NCBI GenBank assembly: GCA_049671305.1
Contig: JBATUR010000079.1
Span: 1-39,954 of the forward strand
From: CADCTM01 sp049671305
Lineage (GTDB): Bacteria > Cyanobacteriota > Cyanobacteriia > Cyanobacteriales > Coleofasciculaceae
Direction: 5' to 3'
Length of the DNA: 39,954 bases
The position numbers and the translations under genes were made by a program. Positions within the stretch are counted from its first letter, which is position 1, and the number at the start of each line of letters is the position of its first letter. The notes beneath the pieces are model-generated. The model saw only the letters and a list, made by a program, of their open reading frames with translations, was not told the origin of the DNA and did not search any database. This document shows positions 22,782 through 30,645 of the stretch, piece by piece.

Positions 22782-25034
22782 TCATTCTTCCAAATCTTCA
22801 CTACGAGCAATGCTACCACCGCCAACAGTTACCAGGTCAATTTGTTGACGGTAATAATCAACACTCTTAACTTGGACTTCCACGCGATCGCCTAACCGAT
22901 AAGCAGTGCGATTTTTGCGCCCGACCAAACAAGCGTGCCGTGAACGATACTCATACCAATCATCTTTTAAAGAGCTAACATGAACCAATCCTTCTACTAA
23001 CAAATCTTCAATTTCCACAAAGAAACCGTAGGATTGAACACCCGTAATTAGCCCACTAAAAACATCACCAGTGCGTTCCTTCATCTGCTCGGCTTTTTTC
23101 AATCCTTGCAAATCAACTTCCGCATCACTAATCATTTTTTCACGGTCATTAAGATAAGGAACCAAAGCAGAAGTTTGACTTTCCAAATCTTGGTGCAATT
23201 CTGGCGGTAAAACATTCCAATTAACATTACCGTGACTGCTGCTATGACCTAAATCAACCTTATCTTTAGAGCGGGTGGTGCGGCTAGATCGTCCTTTATC
23301 AAATAGCGCCGCCAGTACTCGTTGGACAAACAAATCTCCATAACGCTGCAAAGGAGAAACTGCATGAGTGTAAGCTGTATTCAAAGCCAAACCAAAGTGA
23401 AATCCAGGTTTAGAGCTATAACTAACAGGCTTAAAGGTAGACTGTAACAAATAAGTCAGCACTTTAGAAGCATTTGATTTAGCAAATAACTGAGTAAAGC
23501 GTTGATAGTCTTGGGGGGTAACTTCTTCCTCTTGTTGAAGTTGCAAATCTAATTGAAGATTGTTACCTAATTTGATTAAATCAAGCAGATCTTCAGCATC
23601 TGGTGCTGATTGTATGCAGTAGAGAGTTGGTAAAGCCAGCTCCTGTAAATGAGTAGCAATTGCTTGATTTGCCAACAAGACTAAATCTGTTAATAAAGCT
23701 CGAATTGGTAGAGTTGGAGAAGCAATGATTGCACCAAGACGAGCTTCATCTTTGTAAGGATAAGGGTACTGATTTTCCAATAAATTCAGCTCCACCGCAC
23801 CTCGTTGCTGGCGTTGCGTTTTAACTGCTGGACTGAGGGTAAAAAACAAATCTTTGAGCATTGCCACGACTTCTGACCAATCTGAATCGATCTCTTGGTC
23901 TGGTTGTAGCAGCGATCGCGTTTGCTCGTAACTGAGATGATAATCTACCTGAATAACCGAAGGCTTAATTTCAAATTCCAGAAGCTTGCCATTTTCATCA
24001 AAAGTCAGCATCACTGAAAACGCCAAGCGGTCTTCTGCAGGTACCAAAGAACAACGACTAGCCACAGCCTCCGGTAACATTGGTAAAATCAGATCGCCCA
24101 AGAAAACCGCTGTACCACGCTTTCTTGCTTCCTTATCCAAAGGCGAGTCAGCCTGAACAAAACCAGCCACATCAGCAATATGAACACCTAATTGCCAAAG
24201 TCCCGCTTCAGTTCTTTCCAGGGTAAAAGCGTTTTCAACAATTTGCTCAAGATTATTTGGCTCGCTTTCAAAAGTGATAGTAAGTAGTGCACGTAAATCA
24301 AAGCGTTTTTTTAACTCTGGCTTACGAATTTGTTTTGGTAAAGCATCCGCCGCAGCAAGCACAGGTTCGGGGAAGTTGCAGCGTAAATCATGCTTGCAGC
24401 AGACAATATCAGTATCAGCAGCATCTTCAGCATCACTGCCCAAAACACGGGCAACCTTACCAAGGGGTGGATACTGCCCTAGGGGATAGCGTAGCACCTC
24501 GACATGAACTAGATGGTCAACAGCTTCTTCAAGCGCCTCCTTGGACTGTAGCTCAAGCTCAAACAGCAAACGATCATCTAGAGGAACTGCTTGGTAACCG
24601 TGGTTAGTTTGTTTAACTCGTGCCAGTACCGAAGGATTAACTCGTTCTAAGATTAAGCGAACTTGACCTTCAGGGCTGCGACGACGGCTGCCTTCTTTAG
24701 TAACTTTAACTAAAACGCGATCGCCATTCCAAGCTGTACTCAGGTGATTTTTCTGAATATAAATATCATCAGCATCTTCCACATCTTGAATAGCAAAGCA
24801 AAACCCCTTGCTAGAGCAACGCAACTTGGCTTCTACAACATCATCTTCTTGAACACGACGGTATCTGCCGCGCTCTTTGATCAAAATTCCGATTTTTTCA
24901 AGCGCATCTAAAGCAATTTGCAATTTTTCGAGGCTCTCATCATCCTGACAACCAAGTTTTTTCTCCAGCACTTTCGGAGCGACTAATTTTTCATCTGTGA
25001 AATTAGATAGTAATGTAGCGATTGAAAATTCCAT
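22782..25034 (-). CDS. zam: Zam-like RNB-family protein with degenerate active site
   Basis: A 750-residue member of the RNase II/R (RNB) family. It has a winged-helix-like N-terminus, cold-shock domains (to about 220), a central RNB domain (about 240-600) and a C-terminal S1 domain (about 655-740; GLITGVQSYGFFVEI, GLVHVSSL). RNB landmarks such as LGVHIADVAGFV (283-293) are present. However, the segment that should carry the Mg2+-binding Asp cluster (D201, D207, D209 and D210 in E. coli RNase II) reads TITFESEPNNLEQIVENAF. The arginine of the SPIRRY-type motif is replaced by Gln (SPLQRYGDL). This pattern fits cyanobacterial Zam, which from memory has a degenerate RNB site, redox-active cysteines, and effects on acetazolamide resistance and pigment levels. 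Nuclease activity should not be assumed. ATG start. Confidence 0.82.
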   Translation of the reverse strand: MEFSIATLLSNFTDEKLVAPKVLEKKLGCQDDESLEKLQIALDALEKIGILIKERGRYRRVQEDDVVEAKLRCSSKGFCFAIQDVEDADDIYIQKNHLSTAWNGDRVLVKVTKEGSRRRSPEGQVRLILERVNPSVLARVKQTNHGYQAVPLDDRLLFELELQSKEALEEAVDHLVHVEVLRYPLGQYPPLGKVARVLGSDAEDAADTDIVCCKHDLRCNFPEPVLAAADALPKQIRKPELKKRFDLRALLTITFESEPNNLEQIVENAFTLERTEAGLWQLGVHIADVAGFVQADSPLDKEARKRGTAVFLGDLILPMLPEAVASRCSLVPAEDRLAFSVMLTFDENGKLLEFEIKPSVIQVDYHLSYEQTRSLLQPDQEIDSDWSEVVAMLKDLFFTLSPAVKTQRQQRGAVELNLLENQYPYPYKDEARLGAIIASPTLPIRALLTDLVLLANQAIATHLQELALPTLYCIQSAPDAEDLLDLIKLGNNLQLDLQLQQEEEVTPQDYQRFTQLFAKSNASKVLTYLLQSTFKPVSYSSKPGFHFGLALNTAYTHAVSPLQRYGDLFVQRVLAALFDKGRSSRTTRSKDKVDLGHSSSHGNVNWNVLPPELHQDLESQTSALVPYLNDREKMISDAEVDLQGLKKAEQMKERTGDVFSGLITGVQSYGFFVEIEDLLVEGLVHVSSLKDDWYEYRSRHACLVGRKNRTAYRLGDRVEVQVKSVDYYRQQIDLVTVGGGSIARSEDLEE

Positions 25035-25690
25035 CCAACAATCCTTTGTATCTGAAGCGTGTTTTTAGTTGCTCTTACCCTGTTGGCAATGCGCTCACTC
25101 CTGCCGATGACGGTATCCAAAACACCAATAATCAGGTATTCGTTCAATGGTGGCGCATTCATTGCCTAAATTGACTGTCTCTTGTGTATCCGTTGTCTTG
25201 CTTGCAAGAGACAGGTGCGCCGCTACTGAGAGGAAGTATCCTTGAGCCACCCAGTTGTCTATGCTGCGGTACACGTAGTCTGATACAGTGCCGTCACCAG
25301 TACTTTTGTCACTTTACCCTCGGACTTTCCTCAAACCAGGATTTTGGTTGATTGGACTACTGACTTGTTGAAACCTTGGGAATTGCTGCCAACAGACTCA
25401 ATACAAGGAGGACGTAATCCAACATTCACATAACGCCTCTAGATTGATCTGTAATAGCGTTCAAGTCCTTAATCTCAAGTCCTTAATCCAAAATTAACTG
25501 ACTCGCTTGAGGGCAAGGGCGATCGGTTACAGTGACAATGGACAGTCTTTTATTATTTTAGGTTCTAGGCGTCCGTTCACATAATCCCTTCTCAAAAAGA
25601 GCGTATCTACTTTTTTGGAGCAAGGTACGCAACAAGTGGGAAGTGGTTGTTCAAGGCAGTCCCGCTCTCTCTTTAAGGCGGTAACAATTT
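25035..25690. other. 656-base gene-free region between divergent zam and plus-strand gene
   Basis: No supported gene on either strand. CTGTCTCTTG (25175-25184) pairs perfectly with CAAGAGACAG (25205-25214) around a 20-base loop, followed by a small AGGA/TCCT hairpin near 25232. A perfect 14-base tandem repeat TCAAGTCCTTAATC occupies 25461-25488. The region must hold two divergent promoters but is longer than needed; a small RNA is possible. No rpmG or rpsR, which often neighbour RNB genes in cyanobacteria, is present. Confidence 0.4.
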
Positions 25691-26485
25691 ATGTTGACTC
25701 AGTTGCAGATTCATTATCCCAAAGGCAGTTTAGTTACTGAGCTAGTTGCGATCGAGCACGGTCAGTTTATTGTGCGTTGCTTGGTGCAAAATGAGGACAC
25801 CATCTTAGTAACAGGTATGGCGGCGGCTCATACTGTGGAAGTAGCAGAAGATCAAGCCAGAAGTCGGGCAATGCTGGCTTTGGGTATTGATACTACTGTT
25901 ATTCCAAAAGCTCAATCATCGTCGTCAACTATTGATACTACTGTTACTCCAAAAGCTCAATCATCGTCGTCAACTTTAGTATCCACACCAATTGCCGAGA
26001 CTCCGGTGCTTCCAGTTACGATGCCAACTGCAAGTATGGCAAAGGAACTATCTCAGCCGGAAATATTCACAACTAGCGAAACTAGTAAGATGTTTTCAGT
26101 TGAGGCAAATACCCCAGTTGCCCAGAAGACAGATGAGTTAAGTTTTTCTGAGCCCTTACCACTTGACTCATCTGAGCTGGAAACAGCCCCAGAGGGTGAA
26201 AGTGATTGGATGACTCAAACAGTCTCGTCGCCCCAGGATACACCTTTAGGTTCTTATCAAAACGAAGTGGAACCAGAGACGACGAGTGCCGTATCTTCAG
26301 CCGCTCCGATTGATTTTTCTGATGTGATCGCCAGAACCAATGTGGAGCTCAAGCGTTTGGGTTGGACAAATCAGCAGGGGCGTGATTATCTAGTACAAAC
26401 TTACGGCAAGCGATCGCGTCAGCTCTTAACTGATGATGAATTGCTGGATTTTTTAAAGCATCTAGAGTCTGAACCCTCACCCTAG
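25691..26485 (+). CDS. Cyanobacterial protein of unknown function with tandem 15-residue duplication
   Basis: A 264-residue protein of three parts. Residues 1-65 form an alpha/beta domain (LQIHYPKGSLVTELVAIEHGQ, then FIVRCLV and a helix EDQARSRAMLALGID) that faintly resembles a double-stranded-RNA-binding fold; this is a guess. Residues 66-205 are a low-complexity Ser/Thr/Pro/Glu linker with a near-perfect 15-residue tandem duplication (66-80, 81-95). Residues 210-260 form a conserved-looking helical module (IARTNVELKRLGWTN, GRDYLVQTYGKRSRQLLTDDELLDFL). The C-terminal module suggests a protein- or nucleic-acid-binding role, but I know no function. It ends just before a strong terminator shared with the clpP 3' end. 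Confidence 0.7.
   Translation: MLTQLQIHYPKGSLVTELVAIEHGQFIVRCLVQNEDTILVTGMAAAHTVEVAEDQARSRAMLALGIDTTVIPKAQSSSSTIDTTVTPKAQSSSSTLVSTPIAETPVLPVTMPTASMAKELSQPEIFTTSETSKMFSVEANTPVAQKTDELSFSEPLPLDSSELETAPEGESDWMTQTVSSPQDTPLGSYQNEVEPETTSAVSSAAPIDFSDVIARTNVELKRLGWTNQQGRDYLVQTYGKRSRQLLTDDELLDFLKHLESEPSP
25886..25975 (+). repeat. 45-bp near-perfect tandem duplication
   Basis: Units at 25886-25930 and 25931-25975 both begin ATTGATACTACTGTTA and differ at one base (ATTCC versus ACTCC). The duplication is in frame and adds 15 residues to the linker of the host gene. It has the same unit length as the duplication in murA, but the sequence is unrelated. Confidence 0.96.
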
Positions 26486-26513
26486 TATTTTCACAGCAAT
26501 TTAGTCATCAAGT

Positions 26514-26550
26514 AGGTTAGGGGCGACGGCTGCCCCTAACCTGATTTTTT
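26514..26550 (+). terminator. Intrinsic terminator of the upstream gene
   Basis: AGGTTAGGGGC (26514-26524) and GCCCCTAACCT (26532-26542) form a perfect 11-base-pair stem with a seven-base loop, followed by GATTTTTT. It ends transcription of the plus-strand gene; the T-run overlaps the last codons of clpP on the other strand. Confidence 0.92.
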
Positions 26551-27163
26551 AACCAACCGCAACAGGTAGGCGGGCGGTTTGGGGAAGGCGCTCATACACT
26601 TGATCAATTAAGCCATAGTTCTTGGCTTCGGCAGGCGACATAAAGAAGTCGCGTTCTGTATCTTCTTTAATTTTTTCTAGAGGTTGATTAGTATGTTTGG
26701 CAAGCTGCTCGTTTAGGTAATCTTTCAGGAACAGAATTTCTTTTGCCTGAATTTCGATATCGGTGGCTTGTCCTTGAATCATGCCAGAAATTAAAGGCTG
26801 GTGAATCATGATTCGCGAATGTGGTAAGCTCATGCGTTTACCGGGTGCGCCGGCACTGAGTAAAAAAGCCCCCATACTGGCAGCTAACCCCACACAGATA
26901 GTGCTGACATCAGGACGAACTTGATTCATCGTATCGAAAATACCCATGCCAGCATTTACGGAACCGCCGGGAGAGTTGATGTAGAGGTAAATGTCTTTTT
27001 CTGGGTCTTCTGCTTCCAAAAATAGTAGCTGGGCAACAATTAAGTTGGCAAGATCTGAATCAACCTGTTGTCCCATAAAGATGATACGTTCCCGCAAAAG
27101 ACGAGAGTAGATGTCAAAAGCGCGTTCGCCACGACCAGATTGCTCAATAACTGTAGGGATCAT
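26549..27163 (-). CDS. clpP: ATP-dependent Clp protease proteolytic subunit
   Basis: A 204-residue serine peptidase that forms the tetradecameric proteolytic chamber working with ClpC/ClpX. The triad is intact: S96 in GLAASMGAF, H121 in RIMIHQP and D172 in ERDFFMSP. The substrate-channel strand YINSPGGSVNAG is present. Length is normal. Cyanobacteria carry several clpP paralogues plus the inactive ClpR; the intact Ser and His show that this is a ClpP. It is not adjacent to clpX or clpR here. ATG start at 27161-27163. Confidence 0.95.
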   Translation of the reverse strand: MIPTVIEQSGRGERAFDIYSRLLRERIIFMGQQVDSDLANLIVAQLLFLEAEDPEKDIYLYINSPGGSVNAGMGIFDTMNQVRPDVSTICVGLAASMGAFLLSAGAPGKRMSLPHSRIMIHQPLISGMIQGQATDIEIQAKEILFLKDYLNEQLAKHTNQPLEKIKEDTERDFFMSPAEAKNYGLIDQVYERLPQTARLPVAVG

Positions 27164-27475
27164 GCGGAAAGCCTAAGAATTTCTTATTTATCTCGATTGT
27201 AGCGAGTGACACGGCTTGCTGTGGGTTCCTGAGTCAAGCTTCTAAGCGAGGATGGAAATGAGCTTGGTCTACAATGGTCATTTTTTGTTTACTCTCTGGT
27301 TTTATGCTTAGTTGTGCCAATTTAAAAGGCGGAACGTGGAGTTTTGACGCTTTATCAAGGCAATGTACTATTACCATGAAACCAATTGAGGCATAAATCA
27401 GTCAAAGCCAGCATTACTGTCCACAAATTACTAAGTTAATTTTCAGAGAACTACTGAGATTGAGGAGTGCCTATC
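27164..27475. other. Divergent spacer upstream of clpP
   Basis: A 312-base region between clpP and a small plus-strand gene. It presumably holds the promoters of both, but I see no clear promoter, operator or repeat. Confidence 0.3.
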
Positions 27476-27619
27476 ATGATTAACAGACTTCTCCAAGCTA
27501 CGACCATTACGTTTTTGCTCTATTTACTGGTACATATCAGTCCGCCAAAAGCGAATCAGTCGGCTGCTGTACCGCCCTCCAAAACATTGACTCAGTTTGT
27601 CTTGAGTTTACGGCGCTAA
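27476..27619 (+). CDS. Small exported or membrane peptide (47 aa)
   Basis: ATG 27476 to TAA 27619 encodes 47 residues: a basic start (MINRLL), a hydrophobic helix (TITFLLYLLVHI), then a polar tail with Pro and Ser and a basic end (LSLRR). TGAGGAG at 27461-27467 is well placed as a ribosome binding site. The pattern suggests a single-span membrane peptide or secreted peptide. No family is recognised. Being short, it may be missed by automated callers. Confidence 0.5.
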   Translation: MINRLLQATTITFLLYLLVHISPPKANQSAAVPPSKTLTQFVLSLRR

Positions 27620-27788
27620 GGTTTTTATCGTTGGCAGAAGGCAGTGGGCATTGTTAGTCAAATTACTATATATTCATTCACTTTGATGACGTTTTTAAGG
27701 AAAATGGCTAATAATCGATTGTGCTTAACTTGCGATTTTGAGATGAGACATGGCAATTTAAACTAATTAAATTTTTCGGGTGAAATCG

Positions 27789-28133
27789 ATGATCTTAACA
27801 ACGACTGATGTAATTCAAGGTGCAATTGTTGATAGTTATTTGGGTATTGTTACGGCGGAAGTTGTTTATGGTACTAATGCCTTAAGAGACTTTTTTGCCG
27901 GAATACGTGATGTAATTGGTGGGCGTACGGCTAGTTATGAGCGAGTGTTTGAAAAAGGTCAGCAAGATGCTTTGAATGAGCTACAACAGCGTGCTCAACG
28001 TTTGGGTGCTGATGCAGTAATTGGTATTGAAATTGATACGGGTACGATTAATGTTGATGCCAAAGGGGCGTTATTATTAATTACTGCTACTGGTACGGCG
28101 GTCAGGTTACAGTCTGCTGGTGGTAGGTTGTAG
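27789..28133 (+). CDS. YbjQ/UPF0145 family protein
   Basis: A 114-residue soluble protein with the UPF0145 (YbjQ) pattern: ILTTTDVIQGAIVDSYLGIV at the N-terminus, DFFAGIRDVIGGRTASYE in the middle, then ARRLGADAV-like QRLGADAVIGIEID and a final strand (LLLITATGTAV). Family members assemble as pentamers and are often annotated as heavy-metal-binding, without a firmly proven function. The ATG at 27789 matches the family start; a GTG at 27780 would add three residues. No strong Shine-Dalgarno. It is followed by a palindromic repeat at 28166-28194. Confidence 0.87.
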   Translation: MILTTTDVIQGAIVDSYLGIVTAEVVYGTNALRDFFAGIRDVIGGRTASYERVFEKGQQDALNELQQRAQRLGADAVIGIEIDTGTINVDAKGALLLITATGTAVRLQSAGGRL

Positions 28134-28165
28134 GTTAACTATGCATTGAATTAAAGTTTAATTTA

Positions 28166-28194
28166 GTAGAGATGTTGCGATGGAATGTCTCTAC
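28166..28194. repeat. Diverged 29-base palindrome of the GTAGAGAC family
   Basis: Arms GTAGAGATGTTGCG and TGGAATGTCTCTAC around one base, the same 29-base length as the palindromes near 14.95 and 15.09 kb. Two of the differences turn G-C pairs into G-T pairs, so the hairpin is largely kept. The stem extends outward by TTA/TAA. Confidence 0.75.
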
Positions 28195-28410
28195 TAATAA
28201 TTAATAATCTCTACATTTTTTCTGGTTTGTTTGTGCCAGCTTTAGTCTTTTAGTCGCTGTTTTTAGATTACTGCTGCCAAGTTGTGGCAAAATCTTGCTC
28301 AGAGTGAAACGCGATCGCTTCCCTTCTCCTCTGCCGAATAGTGCGTTGATAAGTAACTGCCTTTTTGCCAAAATTATCGTTCCTTTCCAAGATATTTTAC
28401 CCAAGGGTAG

Positions 28411-28442
28411 TTGACAAATTTTTACAAATCTGCTTGGATAAT
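28411..28442 (+). promoter_or_regulatory. Possible sigma-70 promoter
   Basis: TTGACA at 28411-28416 is followed by GATAAT at 28437-28442. The 20-base spacer is longer than ideal, so this is weak. It would drive the small gene at 28715 with a leader of about 260 bases. Confidence 0.28.
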
Positions 28443-28714
28443 ATTTATAAGGTAATAAACGATCAACCTAAAAAAGTCGTGTCTGGCTTGGCAGTAACCT
28501 TATACATCTTTTTAGATGCCTGTCTTACAAAACGTGTTACATAACTATAAATTGTCACAAACCACCAACCAGCAAGGGTCTGGTCAACCATAGTTTAATT
28601 TTGCTTAGTAAACGCCTGCTATAGTCAGGTGTCATGTGTACATTAACCAACGTGCGATCGGCGCTGTCCCTTGGGCTTTTGCCCGCAACGCTCTCGCTAT
28701 CGCAGGAAATCTTT

Positions 28715-28924
28715 ATGACCTACAAAGAAAAGCTGAATCCTTGGTGTATTATTCGTCCCATCCCAAATTTACAAGCGCAAGTCGTCGCACGTTTTCGTCG
28801 TCGAGTTGATGCGGAAGGACGGCTAAAAATCCTCAACAGAATGACTCCCAACAGTTCCTTAGAAATTGTCTTTGATACTACACCAAGAGACAACGATTCA
28901 GCAGATGGTGCAGCAGCAAATTAA
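28715..28924 (+). CDS. Small conserved-looking protein (69 aa)
   Basis: A 69-residue soluble protein starting MTYKEKLNPWCIIRPIPNLQ, with a basic central stretch (ARFRRRVDAEGRL) and an acidic end. It resembles small cyanobacterial proteins of unknown role that I cannot name. The ATG at 28715 has AGGAAA about eight bases upstream and gives a protein-like start; the ATG at 28634 would prepend 27 residues of Leu/Ser-rich sequence. A terminator-like palindrome follows at about 28990, so it appears monocistronic and separate from argB. Confidence 0.6.
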   Translation: MTYKEKLNPWCIIRPIPNLQAQVVARFRRRVDAEGRLKILNRMTPNSSLEIVFDTTPRDNDSADGAAAN

Positions 28925-28989
28925 TCCCCTCAAAGCGAAAAGTAGGATAAAACGCTGATTGCTCAATACTATTCATACCAAAAAAGTTT

Positions 28990-29022
28990 GTAGAGACAAG
29001 GTTATCCTTTGTCTCTATTTTT
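28990..29022 (+). terminator. Palindromic element acting as likely terminator
   Basis: AGAGACAAGG pairs with CCTTTGTCTCT (one bulged T) around TTAT and is followed by ATTTTTG. It begins with the same GTAGAGAC word as the interspersed palindromes, so it may be both a repeat-family relative and the terminator of the gene at 28715. Confidence 0.6.
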
Positions 29023-29183
29023 GTAATAAGACAGTTTTGGGAAATCTGTATTACAGTTGTTTTGGGTGGCAAAACCTGAGTATTGAAAAGAAGTGTTCAT
29101 TGAGTCTCAACTTCTATTTAAAAAATGCTCTACACTTCATAATGTTTAAACGTGGAATATTCTACTTTAGGTATTAGGGGCAA

Positions 29184-30092
29184 ATGATTAACGATAGCGA
29201 TTACATCAGGCAAGCAGAAGCAACCCGTGTGCGAGTGTTGAGTGAGGCATTACCATATATCCAACAATTTGCAGGTAGGACTGTAGTTGTCAAGTATGGC
29301 GGGGCGGCGATGAAAGATAGCTCCCTCAAAGATAAAGTAATCCGTGATGTTGTATTCTTAGCCTGTGTCGGTTTGCGCCCTGTGGTTGTTCATGGAGGGG
29401 GACCAGAAATCAATAGTTGGCTAGAAAAACTAGGCATTGAACCTCAATTTAAAAATGGTCTGCGCGTGACTGATGCTGCCACAATGGATGTTGTGGAGAT
29501 GGTTTTAGTTGGTCGGGTTAATAAAGAATTAGTCTCTTTAATTAATCGTGCTGGTGGTAAGGCTGTCGGACTATGTGGCAAAGATGGCAATTTAATTAAA
29601 GCACGTCCCGAAGGTCGAGAAGGCATCGGCTTTGTGGGAGAAGTCAACAGTGTTGATATTAATTTGATCGAGTCTTTGGTTGGTAGTGGCTATATTCCTG
29701 TGATATCGAGTGTGGCTGCCGATGAAAAGGGTCAGGCTTATAATATCAACGCTGATACTGTGGCGGGTGAATTAGCGGCGGCTTTGGGGGCAGAGAAGAT
29801 GATTTTGCTGACTGATACAGCAGGGATATTGAAGGATTATAAAGACCCTTCGACCTTAATTGCCAGAGTCGATATTCAAGAAGCACGGCAGCTTATTGAG
29901 ACTGGTGTCGTGGGTGGTGGCATGATACCTAAAGTAACTTGTTGTGTGCGATCGCTTGCTCAAGGCGTGCGGGCAGCTCATATTATTGATGGTCGCATTC
30001 CTCACGCCTTGTTGCTAGAAATCTTCACCGATGAAGGCATTGGCTCAATGATCGTTGCTTCAGAAACTTACGAACTAAATAACCCTTACTAA
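29184..30092 (+). CDS. argB: Acetylglutamate kinase
   Basis: A 302-residue amino-acid kinase that phosphorylates N-acetylglutamate, the controlled step of arginine synthesis. Landmarks: VVKYGGAAM near residue 36, VHGGGPEIN, NGLRVTD, VGLCGKDGNLI, NINADTVAGELAAALGAEK and DGRIPHALLLEI at the C-terminus. The N-terminal extension helix (DSDYIRQAEATRVRVLSEAL) is the feature of arginine-inhibited hexameric enzymes, which in cyanobacteria are relieved by the nitrogen-signalling protein PII. PII control is inferred from the family. No NtcA-type site (GTAN8TAC) was seen directly upstream. ATG start. Confidence 0.95.
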   Translation: MINDSDYIRQAEATRVRVLSEALPYIQQFAGRTVVVKYGGAAMKDSSLKDKVIRDVVFLACVGLRPVVVHGGGPEINSWLEKLGIEPQFKNGLRVTDAATMDVVEMVLVGRVNKELVSLINRAGGKAVGLCGKDGNLIKARPEGREGIGFVGEVNSVDINLIESLVGSGYIPVISSVAADEKGQAYNINADTVAGELAAALGAEKMILLTDTAGILKDYKDPSTLIARVDIQEARQLIETGVVGGGMIPKVTCCVRSLAQGVRAAHIIDGRIPHALLLEIFTDEGIGSMIVASETYELNNPY

Positions 30093-30105
30093 CATTTTGA
30101 GCGAA

Positions 30106-30645
30106 TTACTGCCCCAAACGAATTTGAATTCCTGGTGAAGTGTAGATGAAACCTGAATTATATGGTGAACTGTAAATGAAGCGCGAATCTCTGTAGGGTA
30201 CAACCGGATATCTGGGTGAATTAATAATTACTGGGTTAATCAAAACTGAATCAGAAATCCTAGGATTAATTATTCTGGGATTGAGCATTGAATTATTAAT
30301 AATACTTCTTCCTGGCACAATTACGGTGTTGTAATCACGGTAGTTATTGTAGGGTGAATTATTAATAATATTGCTTCCTGGCACAATTACAGTATTGTAA
30401 TCACGGTAGTTATTGTTATAGGGTGAAAGCGAATAAGGCATCGTTGTACCAGGAACCAGTGGAACTGGACTAGGAATAGGAGAACCAATAACTTGGGTAG
30501 TTGGTAGTGGTGGTTGGTTAATAATAACAATTGGTCTAGCTTCTACTGATGCGGCTAATGTTATTAAGCTAACTCCGATCAGGGGGACGACTTTGGTAAA
30601 GCAGAAGGAGTTTGGGGCAGAAGCTTGGCAGGAGGTATTAAACAT
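30106..30645 (-). CDS. Secreted Asn/Tyr/Pro-rich repeat protein
   Basis: A 179-residue exported protein. An N-terminal signal peptide (hydrophobic VVPLIGVSLITLAA, cleavage near VEA-RP) is followed by a Pro-rich segment. Two near-identical units of about 22 residues come next (YNNYRDYNTVIVPG then IINNS), and then Ile/Asn/Pro-rich sequence (NPRIINPRI, NPVIINSP) to a short end. Composition suggests an extended or fibrous extracellular or periplasmic protein. No family is recognised. It is convergent with argB, with 13 bases between stops, and divergent from the TPR gene. Confidence 0.65.
   Translation of the reverse strand: MFNTSCQASAPNSFCFTKVVPLIGVSLITLAASVEARPIVIINQPPLPTTQVIGSPIPSPVPLVPGTTMPYSLSPYNNNYRDYNTVIVPGSNIINNSPYNNYRDYNTVIVPGRSIINNSMLNPRIINPRISDSVLINPVIINSPRYPVVPYRDSRFIYSSPYNSGFIYTSPGIQIRLGQ
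30293..30426. repeat. Two near-identical ~66-base coding repeats
   Basis: Two tandem units inside the secreted-protein gene share TCCTGGCACAATTAC and TGTAATCACGGTAGTTATTG with few mismatches. Each encodes a YRDYNTVIVPG module. Limits are approximate. Confidence 0.8.

Larger units (their letters stand above)
28134..28714. other. 580-base gene-free stretch with a palindromic repeat and possible promoter
   Basis: Apart from the palindrome at 28166-28194 and a possible promoter at 28411-28442, nothing is recognised. A minus-strand open frame at 28201-28404 reads as a basic, low-quality peptide and is not accepted. The frame of the next gene is open to an upstream ATG at 28634, but that extension is probably untranslated. 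Confidence 0.35.

Noticed and set aside
25035..25690. Expected rpsR/rpmG genes upstream of the RNB gene
   Set aside because: Both strands were read for short ribosomal proteins and no matching frame was found.
28201..28404. Minus-strand open frame of 67 residues
   Set aside because: Very basic, Leu/Lys-rich translation with no domain-like pattern and no ribosome binding site; it lies in a repeat-containing spacer.
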